A stretch of 64,000 nucleotides of DNA from Glycomyces buryatensis (GTDB lineage: Bacteria; Actinomycetota; Actinomycetes; Mycobacteriales; Micromonosporaceae). The stretch lies in the NCBI RefSeq assembly GCF_004912275.1, contig NZ_STGY01000067.1, positions 307,401-371,400 of the forward strand, written 5' to 3'. The translations under genes and the position numbers were made by a program. Below are positions 48,085 to 57,166 of the stretch, in pieces; the stretch's first letter is position 1, and every line of letters starts with the position of its first letter. A model generated the notes under the pieces. It was not told the DNA's origin and did no database searches. It saw only the letters and a program-made list of their open reading frames with translations.

Positions 48085-48438
48085 ATGATCCGGGTAGCGG
48101 TCTTCCTCGTTCTCGTCCACCTGGCGCTGATCATCGCAGCGCTGGCCGACTGCCTGGGCGGCGAAAGGTCGCCCCGGAAGCTGGGTCGCGGCTGGTGGGT
48201 GGTGATCATCCTGCTGGTGCCCATTGTCGGTGCGGTCCTGTGGTTCACGGTCGGCCGGGCCAGAGCAGAAGGCGGCCAGGCGGGTCCGGGGCGCCCCACG
48301 GGCGGAACCGGCGGCCCGCGGCCCCCGAAGGGACCGAGGGGCCCGAGGGGCCCGAAGGCCCCCGACGACGACCCCGACTTCCTCCGAGACCTCGACCGCA
48401 GGCTCCGCGACGACGAGAAGAAGGGCAAAGACGAGTAG
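48085..48438 (+). CDS. Small PLDc_N-type membrane protein
   Basis: A 117-residue protein. Two helices (about 3-22 and 36-55) carry the phospholipase D-nuclease N-terminal pattern (ALADCLGGERSPRKLGRGWWVVIILLVPIVGAVLWF, quoted as ALADCLGGE and WWVVIILLVPIVGAVLWF). The tail is Gly/Pro/Arg-rich, then a charged helix. Such stand-alone proteins lack catalytic residues and are of unknown role. Divergent from etfB. Confidence 0.8.
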   Translation: MIRVAVFLVLVHLALIIAALADCLGGERSPRKLGRGWWVVIILLVPIVGAVLWFTVGRARAEGGQAGPGRPTGGTGGPRPPKGPRGPRGPKAPDDDPDFLRDLDRRLRDDEKKGKDE

Positions 48439-48459
48439 CGCCCTCCGGCCCGTCCGCAC

Positions 48460-48618
48460 GGACGACGCCCAAGGCGCCGTTCCGGAGGGCTCTCTCCCGA
48501 TCGCCCTCGCGGACGGTTTCCGGTGCTTCGAACCAATTCCCTCGGACGACACCCAAGGCGGTGTTCCGGACGGCTCGCTTCCGATCGCCCTCGCGGGCGA
48601 CCTCCGGCGCTTTGAAGG
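48460..48618. repeat. Imperfect direct repeat, two 75-base copies at an 84-base period
   Basis: Copies at 48460-48534 and 48544-48618 share GGACGAC.CCCAAGGCG, then GTTCCGGA.GGCTC, then CCGATCGCCCTCGCGG. The differences are scattered single bases. The block lies in the gap between the PLDc_N gene and the clpX stop; frames through it in both directions give low-complexity sequence, so it is probably noncoding. It may be a member of a dispersed family. Confidence 0.8.
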
Positions 48619-48733
48619 CACGCACCCGCGCGGAATGTCGGACCCCCGCGTCACGATATGGATAGGGGCCCTTCGCAGTCCGTTTTGAAGGCTGATGCCG
48701 GAAAAGCCCGGCGCGACCCAGCCCCACCGACCC

Positions 48734-50038
48734 TCAGGCGGACTTTTCGCGGCGGGGCCGAATGGTTCGTCTCGGGGTCGCCTTAGTCCTCGGGACCAAC
48801 GTAGGGTTCACGTTGCGGCGCACCACGTCGGCGGTGATGCAGACCTTCGCGACCTCGTCGGCCCGCGAGGGGATCTCGTACATGACCGGCTGGAGCACCT
48901 CTTCGAGGATCGCCCGCAGTCCACGCGCGCCGGTGCCGCGCAGCAGAGCGGATTCCACGATCGGTTCCAGCGCGTCGTCGGCGAACTCCAGCTCCACCCC
49001 GTCGTATTCCAGCAGCCGCTGGTACTGCTTCACCAAAGCGTTCTTCGGCTCGGTCAGGATGCGCAGCATCGACGCCTGATCCAGGTGATCCACAGTGGTC
49101 AGGACCGGCAGGCGGCCCACCATCTCGGGGATCATCCCGTACTTCAGCAGGTCGTCGGGCATCACCTGCGAGACGAGCGCGTCGGCGGCGTCGTCCTCGA
49201 CGGAGTGAATCTCCGCGGTGAAGCCGACCGTGCGCTTGCCGATGCGCTGCTTGATGATGTCTTCGATCCCGGCGAACGCGCCGCCGCAGATGAAGAGGAT
49301 GTTCGTGGTGTCTATCTGGATGTGCTCTTGGTGGGGGTGCTTGCGCCCGCCCTGCGGCGGGACCGAGGCGGTCGTGCCTTCGAGGATCTTCAGCAGCGCC
49401 TGCTGCACGCCCTCACCGGAGACGTCGCGCGTGATCGAGGGATTTTCGGCCTTGCGCCCGGCCTTGTCGATCTCATCGATGTAGATGATGCCGGTCTCGG
49501 CGCGCTTGACGTCGAAGTCGGCGGCCTGGATGAGCTTGAGCAGGATGTTCTCGACGTCCTCGCCCACATAGCCGGCCTCGGTGAGCGCGGTGGCGTCGGC
49601 GATCGCGAAGGGCACGTCCAGCATGCGCGCCAGGGTCTGGGCGAGGTGGGTCTTGCCCGAACCGGTGGGTCCGACCAGGAGGATGTTCGACTTCTGGAGT
49701 TCGACGTGGTCCGCGCCGGAGCGACCGGAGCTCAGCTCATCGATCTGGACCCGCTTGTAGTGGTTGTAGACCGCGACCGCGAGCGCCCGCTTCGCGTCGT
49801 CCTGGCCGATCACCCACTGGTCGAGGAACTCGACGACTTCCTTGGGTTTCGGAAGGTCCTCCCAGGCCACCTCCGCGGCCTCGGCGAACTCCTCCTCGAT
49901 GATCTCGTTGCACAGATCGATGCACTCGTCACAGATGTAGACGTTGTTCGGCCCCGCGATGAGCTTCCTGACCTGCCGCTGCGACTTCGAGCAGAACGAG
50001 CACTTCAAGATCTCACTGTCTCCCAGGCGTGGCGCCAT
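48734..50038 (-). CDS. clpX: ATP-dependent Clp protease ATP-binding subunit
   Basis: A 434-residue AAA+ unfoldase. The N-terminal zinc domain has CSFC and CDECIDLC; Walker A GPTGSGKT is at about 120, Walker [10 protein letters not shown] follows, and IGF-type loop and sensor motifs are present ([13 protein letters not shown]). It unfolds substrates and feeds ClpP. Gene order tig, clpP1, clpP2, clpX is conserved, although here four protein groups (Liv operon and S8 protease) are inserted between tig and clpP1. Confidence 0.95.
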   Translation of the reverse strand: MAPRLGDSEILKCSFCSKSQRQVRKLIAGPNNVYICDECIDLCNEIIEEEFAEAAEVAWEDLPKPKEVVEFLDQWVIGQDDAKRALAVAVYNHYKRVQIDELSSGRSGADHVELQKSNILLVGPTGSGKTHLAQTLARMLDVPFAIADATALTEAGYVGEDVENILLKLIQAADFDVKRAETGIIYIDEIDKAGRKAENPSITRDVSGEGVQQALLKILEGTTASVPPQGGRKHPHQEHIQIDTTNILFICGGAFAGIEDIIKQRIGKRTVGFTAEIHSVEDDAADALVSQVMPDDLLKYGMIPEMVGRLPVLTTVDHLDQASMLRILTEPKNALVKQYQRLLEYDGVELEFADDALEPIVESALLRGTGARGLRAILEEVLQPVMYEIPSRADEVAKVCITADVVRRNVNPTLVPRTKATPRRTIRPRREKSA

Positions 50039-50402
50039 CGCAGTCGCTCCAATCCTTGGCGAAGCTTGCGAGCCATAGTCTGACTAGCGTGCTCGGTTGA
50101 CTCTGGACGAACCGTTGTCGGAATCGATTATTTCGCATTTGTGGCAATGACGCCACCCTCTGCGAACTTGGTGATCCGGGAAAGCGAGCGGGCCTCGCCA
50201 ATGGGCTCCCGGGTCAGCGCCACGGTACCTCGGTTGTGCGACAAAGGGAAGGCGATCGTCCAGAGACGAGCATCCGTCGCCTCGTGCCCGCTGACCAAGG
50301 GCGCAGGTCAGGCGGCCCTTGGTGGAGGCGCGGCGGGCCGGCCGCTGCGGGCTGGGCCCGTGAAGGACCCAGCGCCCGGCCCGTCGCGTCTCCGCTTCGG
50401 TT
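50039..50402. other. Gap between clpP2 and clpX
   Basis: The 364-base gap should hold the clpX promoter and the clpP1P2 terminator. Apart from the hairpin at 50351-50373 I see no clear elements. Separation from clpP2 indicates clpX can be transcribed on its own. Confidence 0.5.
50351..50373 (-). terminator. Possible terminator of clpP1P2
   Basis: GCTGGGCCC and GGACCCAGC form a 9-bp stem (one G-U) with a 5-base loop, 30 bases after the clpP2 stop. No U-run follows, so partial read-through into clpX is possible. Confidence 0.5.
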
Positions 50403-51071
50403 TTACGCCGCCGCTTCGGCTTCGGCGGGCAGCGCGTTCTTCTTGCGGTAGTTCAGCACGTTGTCGACCAGGCCGTAGGCCACGGCCTCCTGCGCGGTGA
50501 AGATCTTGTCGCGCTCGATGTCCTTGCGGACCCGCGCCAGGTCCTGGCCGGTGTGGCGGGCCAGCACCTTCTCCAGCTGGTCGCGCATGCGCATGATCTC
50601 GCGGGCCTGGATCTCCATGTCCGAAGCCTGACCGAAGGTGCCCTCGGTGGCCGGCTGGTGGATGATCACGCGGCTGTTCGGCAGCGCGGTGCGCTTGCCC
50701 GGCGTCCCCGCCGCGAGGATCACGGCCGCGGCCGAAGCGGCCTGGCCCATGCACACCGTCTGGATGTCGGGCCGCACATACTGCATCGTGTCGTAAATGG
50801 CCATCAGCGCCGTGAGCGAACCGCCCGGGGAGTTGATGTACATGATGATGTCCCGCTCGGGGTCGTTGCCCTCGAGGACGATCAGCTGACTCATGATGTC
50901 GTTCGCCGAGGTGTCGTCGACCGGGGAACCGAGGAAGATGATCCGGTCCTCGAACATCTTGTTGTACGGGTTCATCTCCTTGACCCCGTACGAGGTCTTC
51001 TCGGTGAACGAGGGAACGATGTAGCGGGCCTGCGGCTGGTACTGCTGTCCCGCCTGCATGTCGTAGTCCAT
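50403..51071 (-). CDS. clpP2: ATP-dependent Clp protease proteolytic subunit 2
   Basis: A 222-residue serine peptidase. MYINSPGGS oxyanion loop, catalytic Ser in MGQAASAAA (about 116), His in IIHQPA and Asp near [10 protein letters not shown] are present. Pairs with ClpP1 as a mixed tetradecamer in actinobacteria. Starts 21 bases after the clpP1 stop. Confidence 0.95.
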   Translation of the reverse strand: MDYDMQAGQQYQPQARYIVPSFTEKTSYGVKEMNPYNKMFEDRIIFLGSPVDDTSANDIMSQLIVLEGNDPERDIIMYINSPGGSLTALMAIYDTMQYVRPDIQTVCMGQAASAAAVILAAGTPGKRTALPNSRVIIHQPATEGTFGQASDMEIQAREIMRMRDQLEKVLARHTGQDLARVRKDIERDKIFTAQEAVAYGLVDNVLNYRKKNALPAEAEAAA

Positions 51072-51092
51072 TACTTGATTCTCCCCTTGGGT

Positions 51093-51734
51093 CTAGTTGC
51101 TCGAGGCGGGGACGTCGGAGACCCGCTGAACGACGTGGTCGATGAAGCCGTAGTCCTTCGCTTCTTCAGCGGTGAACCAGCGGTCGCGGTCCGAGTCGGC
51201 CTCGATCTCGTCGATCGTGCGACCCGTGTGGTGGGCGACGCGCTCCTGGAACATCTGCTTCGTGTAGAGCATCTGCTCGGCCAGGATCGCGACGTCGGAG
51301 GCGGTACCGCCGATGCCGCCGGAGGGCTGGTGCATCATGATGCGCGCGTGGGGAAGCGCGTAGCGCTTGCCCTCGGTGCCGGCGCACAGGAGCAGCTGGC
51401 CCATCGACGCCGCCATGCCCATGGCGACGGTGGCGACGTCGTTCTTGATGTACTGCATGGTGTCGTAGATGGCCATGCCGTCATAGACGGAGCCGCCGGG
51501 CGAGTTGATGTACAGCTTGATCTCGCGCTCTTCGTCCTCGGCCTCGAGGAGGAGCAGCTGGGCGCACAACCGGTTCGCGATCTCGGAGTTGACCTCGGAG
51601 CCCAGGAACAGGATGTGCTCCTTGAGCAGTCGGTCGAAGACCATGCTGTCCAGGCCGACCGAGGAGGGGTCGCCGTTGCCCCGACGGGCGACCGCGTTGA
51701 CGGCATCCTTCTCCGCCTGTGAGGAGAATGGCAT
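51093..51734 (-). CDS. clpP1: ATP-dependent Clp protease proteolytic subunit 1
   Basis: A 213-residue peptidase: [13 protein letters not shown], Ser in GMAASMGQ, His in MMHQPSGG, Asp in EADSDRDRW. GGAG six bases upstream favours ATG 51734 (MPFSSQAEKDAVN); in-frame ATGs at 51746 and 51761 are alternatives with weaker sites. Heads the clpP1-clpP2 operon; a ClgR-like box lies about 115 bases upstream. Confidence 0.95.
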   Translation of the reverse strand: MPFSSQAEKDAVNAVARRGNGDPSSVGLDSMVFDRLLKEHILFLGSEVNSEIANRLCAQLLLLEAEDEEREIKLYINSPGGSVYDGMAIYDTMQYIKNDVATVAMGMAASMGQLLLCAGTEGKRYALPHARIMMHQPSGGIGGTASDVAILAEQMLYTKQMFQERVAHHTGRTIDEIEADSDRDRWFTAEEAKDYGFIDHVVQRVSDVPASSN

Positions 51735-51848
51735 TGAATGCTCCATGTCTTGCACCTTCATTCTGTCTCGGCGATATGCACTCGGCCTTGCGGTTACCAA
51801 CCAGACCTTAGCCCGTCGGGGCGACGATCGGACGCGCCTGGGCACCGT

Positions 51849-51865
51849 GTTCGCTGCGAGCGGAG
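51849..51865 (-). promoter_or_regulatory. Possible ClgR box upstream of clpP1
   Basis: GTTCGC-TGCGA-GCGGAG resembles the actinobacterial ClgR site GTTCGC-N5-GCGAAC with two mismatches in the right half. Position upstream of clpP1P2 fits the known ClgR regulon. Confidence 0.35.
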
Positions 51866-51884
51866 CGCGGAATTTCGCACGAAA

Positions 51885-51919
51885 AACGGGCCCGGCCACC
51901 AGTGGCGGCCGGGCCCGTT
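51885..51919 (-). terminator. Intrinsic terminator of the subtilisin gene
   Basis: AACGGGCCCGGCC pairs perfectly with GGCCGGGCCCGTT over a 9-base loop and is followed on the minus strand by TTTTTCG, ten bases after the protease stop. Confidence 0.92.
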
Positions 51920-51928
51920 CGTTCACTT

Positions 51929-53101
51929 TCAGTCGGTTACGCGCAACAACAGGTTGGGGCTGCCCTTGACGTCGCCCAGCTCCCCCGAGGTCGCCGCTCC
52001 GGTCAGCGCCGCGGCCACTTCATCGGGTGACGCGTTCGGGTGCGCCGACAGGTAGACCGCCGCCGCGCCCGCCACGTGCGGCGAGGCCATCGAGGTGCCG
52101 CTGAGGGACTCCGTCAGCCCCAGCAGGTAGGCCGACTCGATGTCGACGCCGGGAGCGAAGAGGTCGGTGCACTCGCCCCAGTTGGAGAACTCGGCTCGCG
52201 CGTCCGCGGAGTCCGAGGCCGCCACGGTGATCGCGCCGGGCACGCCCGCCGGGGATGACGCGCAGGCGTCCGCATCGTCATTGCCGGCCGCCACCGCGTA
52301 GGTGACGCCCGAGTCGATCGACGCGGCGACCGCCTCGTCCAGGGCCTCCGATACGCCACCGCCGAGGCTCATGTTCGCCACGGCCGGCTTGACGGCGTTC
52401 TCGGTCACCCAGTCGACGCCCTGGATGACCCCGGCCGTCGTCCCGGAACCCGCGCAGGTGAGCACCTGCACCGGAACCAGCGTGACCGCCTTGGCCACCC
52501 CGTAGTCGGTGCCGCCGACGGTCCCGGCGACGTGGGTGCCGTGCCCGTTGCAGTCGGTGCCGTCGCCGACGATCGGCAGGACCGAGGAGTATCCGGCGGC
52601 GGTGCGGCCCTCGAACTCCTCGTGGGTCAGCCAGATCCCGGTGTCGATGATGTACGCCGTGACGCCTTCACCGCCGTTGGGATAGGTGTAGGACTCATCG
52701 AGCGGGAGCGAGCCCTGGTCGATCCGGTCGAGGCCCCACGACGGCGGGTCGGCCTGGGTGTCGGCGACCTCCACCACCTGGTTCTGCTCGACGTAGTCGA
52801 CCGCCGGGTCGGCGGCCAGGCGCTCGGCCTCGGACTCGCTCATCAGCGCGTGCACCGCGCCGAGGGAGTCGAAGGCGTTCTCGACGGTGCCGCCGAAGGA
52901 ACCCACGACGTCCGAGGCGGCGTTCACCTCCCCGCCTTCGAACACGACGATGTATTCGCCGGGGATGGCATCGGGGTTGTCGGTGCCGAGGATCGAGCCG
53001 ACGTCGGCCTGGGCGGGGGAAACGGTCAGGACGGCCGCAGTCAAGGTGGCTGCTGCCGTAGTGAAGAGGATTCGGCGGGTTACGCCGGAGAATATTCCAA
53101 C
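51929..53101 (-). CDS. Secreted subtilisin-like serine protease (S8) with I9 propeptide
   Basis: A 390-residue protein: signal peptide (RRILFTTAAATLTAAVLTVSPAQA), inhibitor I9 propeptide (YIVVFEGGEVN ... VDYVEQNQVVE), then the proteinase K-type domain with Asp in IIDTGIWLTH, His in GHGTHVAGT, Asn in AAGNDDAD and Ser in GTSMASPHVAGAA. ATG 53101 has AAGGG seven bases upstream. Exported, self-processed protease; monocistronic, with the terminator at 51885. Confidence 0.93.
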   Translation of the reverse strand, partial: VGIFSGVTRRILFTTAAATLTAAVLTVSPAQADVGSILGTDNPDAIPGEYIVVFEGGEVNAASDVVGSFGGTVENAFDSLGAVHALMSESEAERLAADPAVDYVEQNQVVEVADTQADPPSWGLDRIDQGSLPLDESYTYPNGGEGVTAYIIDTGIWLTHEEFEGRTAAGYSSVLPIVGDGTDCNGHGTHVAGTVGGTDYGVAKAVTLVPVQVLTCAGSGTTAGVIQGVDWVTENAVKPAVANMSLGGGVSEALDEAVAASIDSGVTYAVAAGNDDADACASSPAGVPGAITVAASDSADARAEFSNWGECTDLFAPGVDIESAYLLGLTESLSGTSMASPHVAGAAAVYLSAHPNASPDEVAAALTGAATSGELGDVKGSPNLLLRVTD

Positions 53102-53230
53102 CATGGGGTCACCCTTCGGGAGTTTTCGGGCTATGGCCTCTGTCACACGATACCAAGGAATTGATACATTTGGTTACCCCGAAGTAGGGGGACTCAGAAA
53201 ATCCCTCATAGACCACAATGGAGTGAAATC

Positions 53231-53605
53231 GTGTCCAGTGCCCCAACTGCGCGTCTGCGCCTCCTCGGCATCCTCTTCTGGCTGGCCGGAGGAGCGGTGA
53301 TCACCTTCGGCTGGATGGGAATGGCCGAGATCGCCTATGTCGACGGCCAGATGCCCTATCTCATCTCCGGCGGTGCCGCCGGCCTCGGCCTCATCGTCGT
53401 CGGCTCGACGCTCGTCCTGGCCGCCGCCGTGCTCGACGCCGGCGAACGCACCGCCCGGCGGACCGCCGAACTCATCAAGGCCGCGGTCGAGGAGGCCGCC
53501 GAAGACGAAGCGGAAAGTAAAGCCGAGGCCGAAAGCAAGGCCGAGGCCGAAAGCAAGGCCGAGGCCGAACCCGAGCCCGTGACCGCTGGTTCCTCGTCCA
53601 AATAA
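53231..53605 (+). CDS. Small membrane protein with Glu-Ala-Glu-Ser-Lys-Ala repeats
   Basis: A 124-residue protein: two helices (about 10-30 and 42-68), then a long charged helix ending in AEAESK repeats and EPEPVTAG. The repeat tail is encoded by an 18-base tandem array. No known domain. GTG start at 53231 sits about 130 bases from the divergent protease gene. Confidence 0.7.
   Translation: MSSAPTARLRLLGILFWLAGGAVITFGWMGMAEIAYVDGQMPYLISGGAAGLGLIVVGSTLVLAAAVLDAGERTARRTAELIKAAVEEAAEDEAESKAEAESKAEAESKAEAEPEPVTAGSSSK
53522..53569 (+). repeat. 18-base in-frame tandem repeat, 2.7 copies
   Basis: GCCGAGGCCGAAAGCAAG occurs twice in full and once as its first 12 bases. The period is a multiple of three and keeps the frame, so copy number could vary without disrupting the gene. 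Confidence 0.9.
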
Positions 53606-53613
53606 GGCCCTCG

Positions 53614-53640
53614 AAGGGACCGGCCACGGGCCGGTCCCTT
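53614..53640. terminator. Bidirectional terminator between the small membrane protein and livF
   Basis: AAGGGACCGGCC-ACG-GGCCGGTCCCTT, a perfect 12-bp stem with 3-base loop between two convergent stops. Confidence 0.88.
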
Positions 53641-53644
53641 TCGA

Positions 53645-54352
53645 TCAGGTACCGAAGTAGGCGGCGCGCACCGCGTCGTCCTCCAACGTCTCCGAGCCCG
53701 ATCCGGCCATCGTGATCCGCCCCTGCTGCATCACGAACGCGGTGTCGGCCTGCGCCAGCACTCCGGCGTTCTGCTCGACCATCAGGACCGTCACGCCCCG
53801 CTCGTTGATGAGCTGCACCGCCGCGAAGACCTGCTCGGTCAGCTTGGGCGACAGACCGAGCGAGGCCTCGTCGATGAGCAGCAGCCGCGGCGAGGACATC
53901 AGCCCCCGCCCGATCGCGAGCATCTGCTGCTCCCCGCCCGAGAGCGTCCCGGCCAGCTGGTCGGCGCGCTCCTCCAGCCGCGGGAAGATCGAGTAGATCT
54001 CGTTCAGGTGCCCCCGGACGGTACGGGTGTCGCGCCGGATCGTCCACGCCCCCAAGCGAAGGTTCTGCCGCACCGTGAGCGCCGGGAAGACGTGCCGTCC
54101 CTCGGGGACCAGCACGATCCCGGCCCGCACCCGCGCGCCCGTGGTCCCGGTGAGCGGCTTGCCGTCGTAGCGGATCTCGCCGCCGGTCGTCGGGAGCAGC
54201 CCGGCCAGCGCCATGAGCGTGGTGCTCTTCCCGGCCCCGTTGAGCCCCAACAGGACCGCATTGGAGCCTTCGTCCACGCTGAGGCTGACGCCGTGCAGGA
54301 CGGGCACCGAACCGTATCCGGCGCGCAGGTTCTCGACCTCAAGCAGCGCCAT
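53645..54352 (-). CDS. livF: Branched-chain amino-acid-type ABC importer ATPase LivF
   Basis: A 235-residue ATPase: Walker A GLNGAGKST (about 37), signature LSGGEQQM, Walker B LLLIDEASLGL, H-loop MVEQNAG. The short LivF form. Overlaps the end of livG by 14 bases. Part of the livK-H-M-G-F operon read from 59805 to 53645; the true substrate may be an amino acid or a related small molecule. Confidence 0.9.
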   Translation of the reverse strand: MALLEVENLRAGYGSVPVLHGVSLSVDEGSNAVLLGLNGAGKSTTLMALAGLLPTTGGEIRYDGKPLTGTTGARVRAGIVLVPEGRHVFPALTVRQNLRLGAWTIRRDTRTVRGHLNEIYSIFPRLEERADQLAGTLSGGEQQMLAIGRGLMSSPRLLLIDEASLGLSPKLTEQVFAAVQLINERGVTVLMVEQNAGVLAQADTAFVMQQGRITMAGSGSETLEDDAVRAAYFGT

Positions 54353-55247
54353 GAGCGCCTCCTTCCGCTGCCGGCTGCAATGGCCACTCCGGCGGCTCGC
54401 CGGGTGACTGAGATGCCCGGAGCACCTGGGTCGTGTCGTCCGCCTCGTCCGTCTCGTTCACCTCGGGCTCCGCGGCGGCCCCACCGAGGTACGCGGCGAT
54501 GACCTCGGGGTGCCGCTGGATCTCGTCGGGTTCGCCCTCGGTGAGGAGCTTGCCGAAGTTGAGGACGTAGACGTAGTCGCACACCTCGGCCACCAGCGGC
54601 ACGTGGTGTTCGATCATGAGGATGGTCAGCTTGAGCCGGTCTCGCAGTTCGCGGAGCGTCTCGACCAGGCCGAGGGCCTCCTCGGGGCTGAGTCCGGAGG
54701 CCGGCTCGTCCAGCAGGAGCATCTTGGGATCGGTGGCCAGCGCCATGGCCATGTCGCAGGTCTTGCGTTTGCCGTATGGAAGCGAGCCGCAGCGCTCGTC
54801 CGCGATGTCCTCGAGTCCGAAGTAGTCGATGATCTCGGCGGCGTCGCGCCTGAGTTCCCGCTCGCGCAGCCAGGTTCCGGCGAGGCCGAGCATGCCTGCG
54901 AGGGCGGAGTAGCCGGTCCGCTGGTGCTGGGCGAGCATGACGTTCTCGGTGACGGTGAGGGAGTCGATGACGCCGAGGTTCTGCCAGGTGCGGCCCATGC
55001 CGAGGCGGGCGCGGCGGTGGGTGGGCAGACGGGAGACGTCGGTGCCGTCGAAGAGGACGCGTCCGTCCTGCGGCTGGTAGATGCCGGTCAGGCAGTTGAA
55101 GCAGGAGGTCTTGCCGGCTCCGTTGGGGCCGATGAGGCCGACGATCTGTCCTTCGTCGACCGTGAGGGACAGGTCGTCGAGGACCTGGAGGCCGCCGAAG
55201 CGGAGCTGGAGTCCGTCGACCTTGAGCAGGTGGCGTTTCTTCCTCAT
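54339..55247 (-). CDS. livG: Branched-chain amino-acid-type ABC importer ATPase LivG
   Basis: A 302-residue ATPase: Walker A GPNGAGKTS (about 40), the LivG RTWQN motif, signature LPYGKRK (divergent from LSGGQ, as is usual for LivG: a Tyr-Gly-Lys/Arg version), Walker B LLLDEPASGL, H-loop MIEHHV. The C-terminus has an acidic extension of about 40 residues. Overlaps livM by four bases. Confidence 0.9.
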   Translation of the reverse strand: MRKKRHLLKVDGLQLRFGGLQVLDDLSLTVDEGQIVGLIGPNGAGKTSCFNCLTGIYQPQDGRVLFDGTDVSRLPTHRRARLGMGRTWQNLGVIDSLTVTENVMLAQHQRTGYSALAGMLGLAGTWLRERELRRDAAEIIDYFGLEDIADERCGSLPYGKRKTCDMAMALATDPKMLLLDEPASGLSPEEALGLVETLRELRDRLKLTILMIEHHVPLVAEVCDYVYVLNFGKLLTEGEPDEIQRHPEVIAAYLGGAAAEPEVNETDEADDTTQVLRASQSPGEPPEWPLQPAAEGGAHGAA

Positions 55248-56281
55248 CCCCTGTCTCCATTCTTGTGGGCGGTGCGGCGGGTGAGGGGCGCGAGGAGCTG
55301 CCCGAGCCCGCCGGGGAAGAACCGCAGGACGATGAGGAGCAGGACGACCACGATGAACGGCGGCAGGACGTGGTAGACGGCCTCGTTGAGGAACGGTGGC
55401 TGCCAGGGTAGGGAGGCGAGGAAGTTCGGCAGCGTCAGCGGCAGGAGCGCGAAGAACGCCGAGGCGATGATGACGCCGAGCCGGGAGCGCAGTCCGCCGA
55501 CGACGGTCATGAGGACCCAGACGAGGGCGACCTGGAATTCGAAGTCGAGGGCCTGGACGACCTGGTTCCAGTGGGCGAAAAGGCCTCCGGCGAGCCCGGC
55601 GGCGAGGCCGGAGAAGCAGAAGGCGGCGAGTTTGTAGCCGGTGACGTTGACGCCGAGGGTGGCGGCGATCTGTTCGTTGTTGCGCACGGCGGCGAGGGCT
55701 CGGCCGGTCTTGGTGGCGACCATGCGCCAGTCGGCGTAGAGCACGAGTGCGAGGACGCCGAGGCACAGGAGTGCGTAGGAGAAGTCGCTTTCGACGATGG
55801 CGGGGCGGGGCGCGGAGGCGCCGGCGCCGCCGCCGGTGAATTCGCGCCAGTTGAAGATGGTGGTCTCGGCGGTCATGCCGAAGGCGAGGGTGACCAGGGC
55901 GAGGTAGAGGCCGGAGACGCGCAGGGCGACCATGCCGACGATGGCGGCGGTGATGGCGCCGACGAGTGCGGCGGCGCCCAGGCCGAAGCCGAGCGGCGCC
56001 CCGAGGCGGGAGGCCATGAAGGCGGCGGCGAAGGCGCCGATGCCGACGAAGGCCTGGTGCCCCAGGGAGATCTGCCCGGCGTGACCGGTGAGGGTGTTGA
56101 TGGACAGTCCGATGATCGCGTAGATGGCGCCGCGGCTGATGCGCTGGGCCCAGACGTCGCCGCCGAAAATGAGCGGGTAGGCGACGAGTGCCAGGGCGGC
56201 GAGGACCAGGACGATGCGCAGGACGGTCCAGAGTCCGTTGCCGACGCGGATTCGAGTGAGAACGAGGGTGGCCGTTGCCAT
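55244..56281 (-). CDS. livM: Branched-chain amino-acid-type permease LivM
   Basis: A 345-residue permease with about nine helices; GLSINTLTGHAGQISLGHQAFVGIGAF and ALRVSGLYLALVTLAFG are the LivM family signatures. Two bases follow the livH stop. The N-terminal MATATLVLTRIRVGNG is a usual cytoplasmic lead. Confidence 0.9.
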   Translation of the reverse strand: MATATLVLTRIRVGNGLWTVLRIVLVLAALALVAYPLIFGGDVWAQRISRGAIYAIIGLSINTLTGHAGQISLGHQAFVGIGAFAAAFMASRLGAPLGFGLGAAALVGAITAAIVGMVALRVSGLYLALVTLAFGMTAETTIFNWREFTGGGAGASAPRPAIVESDFSYALLCLGVLALVLYADWRMVATKTGRALAAVRNNEQIAATLGVNVTGYKLAAFCFSGLAAGLAGGLFAHWNQVVQALDFEFQVALVWVLMTVVGGLRSRLGVIIASAFFALLPLTLPNFLASLPWQPPFLNEAVYHVLPPFIVVVLLLIVLRFFPGGLGQLLAPLTRRTAHKNGDRG

Positions 56282-56282
56282 T

Positions 56283-57152
56283 TCAGGCCTCCTTCCCTAG
56301 AAGGCCCTGGGGGCGGATGAGGAGTACGAGCATGAGCAGGGCGAAGACTCCCAGTTCGGCGGCACCGGGGACGGCGAGTTGCTGCCCGAGGAGGTAGATG
56401 CCGAGGTTTTGGACGATGCCGATGGAGATGCCGCCCACGAAGGCGCCGGGGAGGCTGGTCATGCCGCCGAGGACGGCGGCGGCGAAGGCGGGCACGAGCA
56501 TCGTCAGGGTCATGAAGCCGGGCGTGAAGATCCCGACGGGGGCGTAGAGGAGTCCGGCGACCCCGCCGAGGAGCGCGGCCATGCCCCAGACGAGGCGGGA
56601 GATAGCGACGGGGCTGATGCCGACGACCTGCGCCGCGCGTATGTCCTGTGAGGATGCGAGGACGGCGAGCCCGAGGTCGGTCTTGAAGAACCAGGCCATG
56701 GCGGCGGCCAGCACCGCGAGGACCGCGAGCAGGATCAGCTGCTGGGGCAGGATGCCGGCGCCGAGGATATTGACGCCGGACCCGCCGATGAGCGGAGGCA
56801 TGACGCGCGGGATCGGCTCGGCGATCAGGACGGTGATCGCGATCGTGAACAGGGCGACCCCGACCAGAGCGACGAGCATGATGGTGCGCGAGGCCGATTC
56901 CAAGGGCCGCACGATCACCCGTTCGACGATGAGCCCGGTGCCGACGGCGGCCACGAGCCCGCCGACAACGCCGACCCAGTAGGGCAGGCCGAGGGCGACG
57001 ACGAGGTAGAACGCGGAGAACGCCGCGACACTGCCGAATTCGCCTTGGGCGAAGTTGAAGACGCGTTTGGCCTTGTAAACCAGGACGATGCCGACGGCGA
57101 GCAGGCCGTAGACCGCGCCCTGGAACAGGCCCAGTGCGATGAAGGCTCCCAT
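56283..57152 (-). CDS. livH: Branched-chain amino-acid-type permease LivH
   Basis: A 289-residue permease with eight helices; GLFQGAVYGLLAVGIVLVYKAKRVFNFAQGEFG is the LivH lead (quoted in parts: VYGLLAVGIVLVYKA, FNFAQGEFG), and VLGGMTSLPGAFVGGISIGI ends the core. Fourteen bases after the binding-protein gene. Confidence 0.9.
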   Translation of the reverse strand: MGAFIALGLFQGAVYGLLAVGIVLVYKAKRVFNFAQGEFGSVAAFSAFYLVVALGLPYWVGVVGGLVAAVGTGLIVERVIVRPLESASRTIMLVALVGVALFTIAITVLIAEPIPRVMPPLIGGSGVNILGAGILPQQLILLAVLAVLAAAMAWFFKTDLGLAVLASSQDIRAAQVVGISPVAISRLVWGMAALLGGVAGLLYAPVGIFTPGFMTLTMLVPAFAAAVLGGMTSLPGAFVGGISIGIVQNLGIYLLGQQLAVPGAAELGVFALLMLVLLIRPQGLLGKEA

Positions 57153-57166
57153 CTAACTGTGCCACC

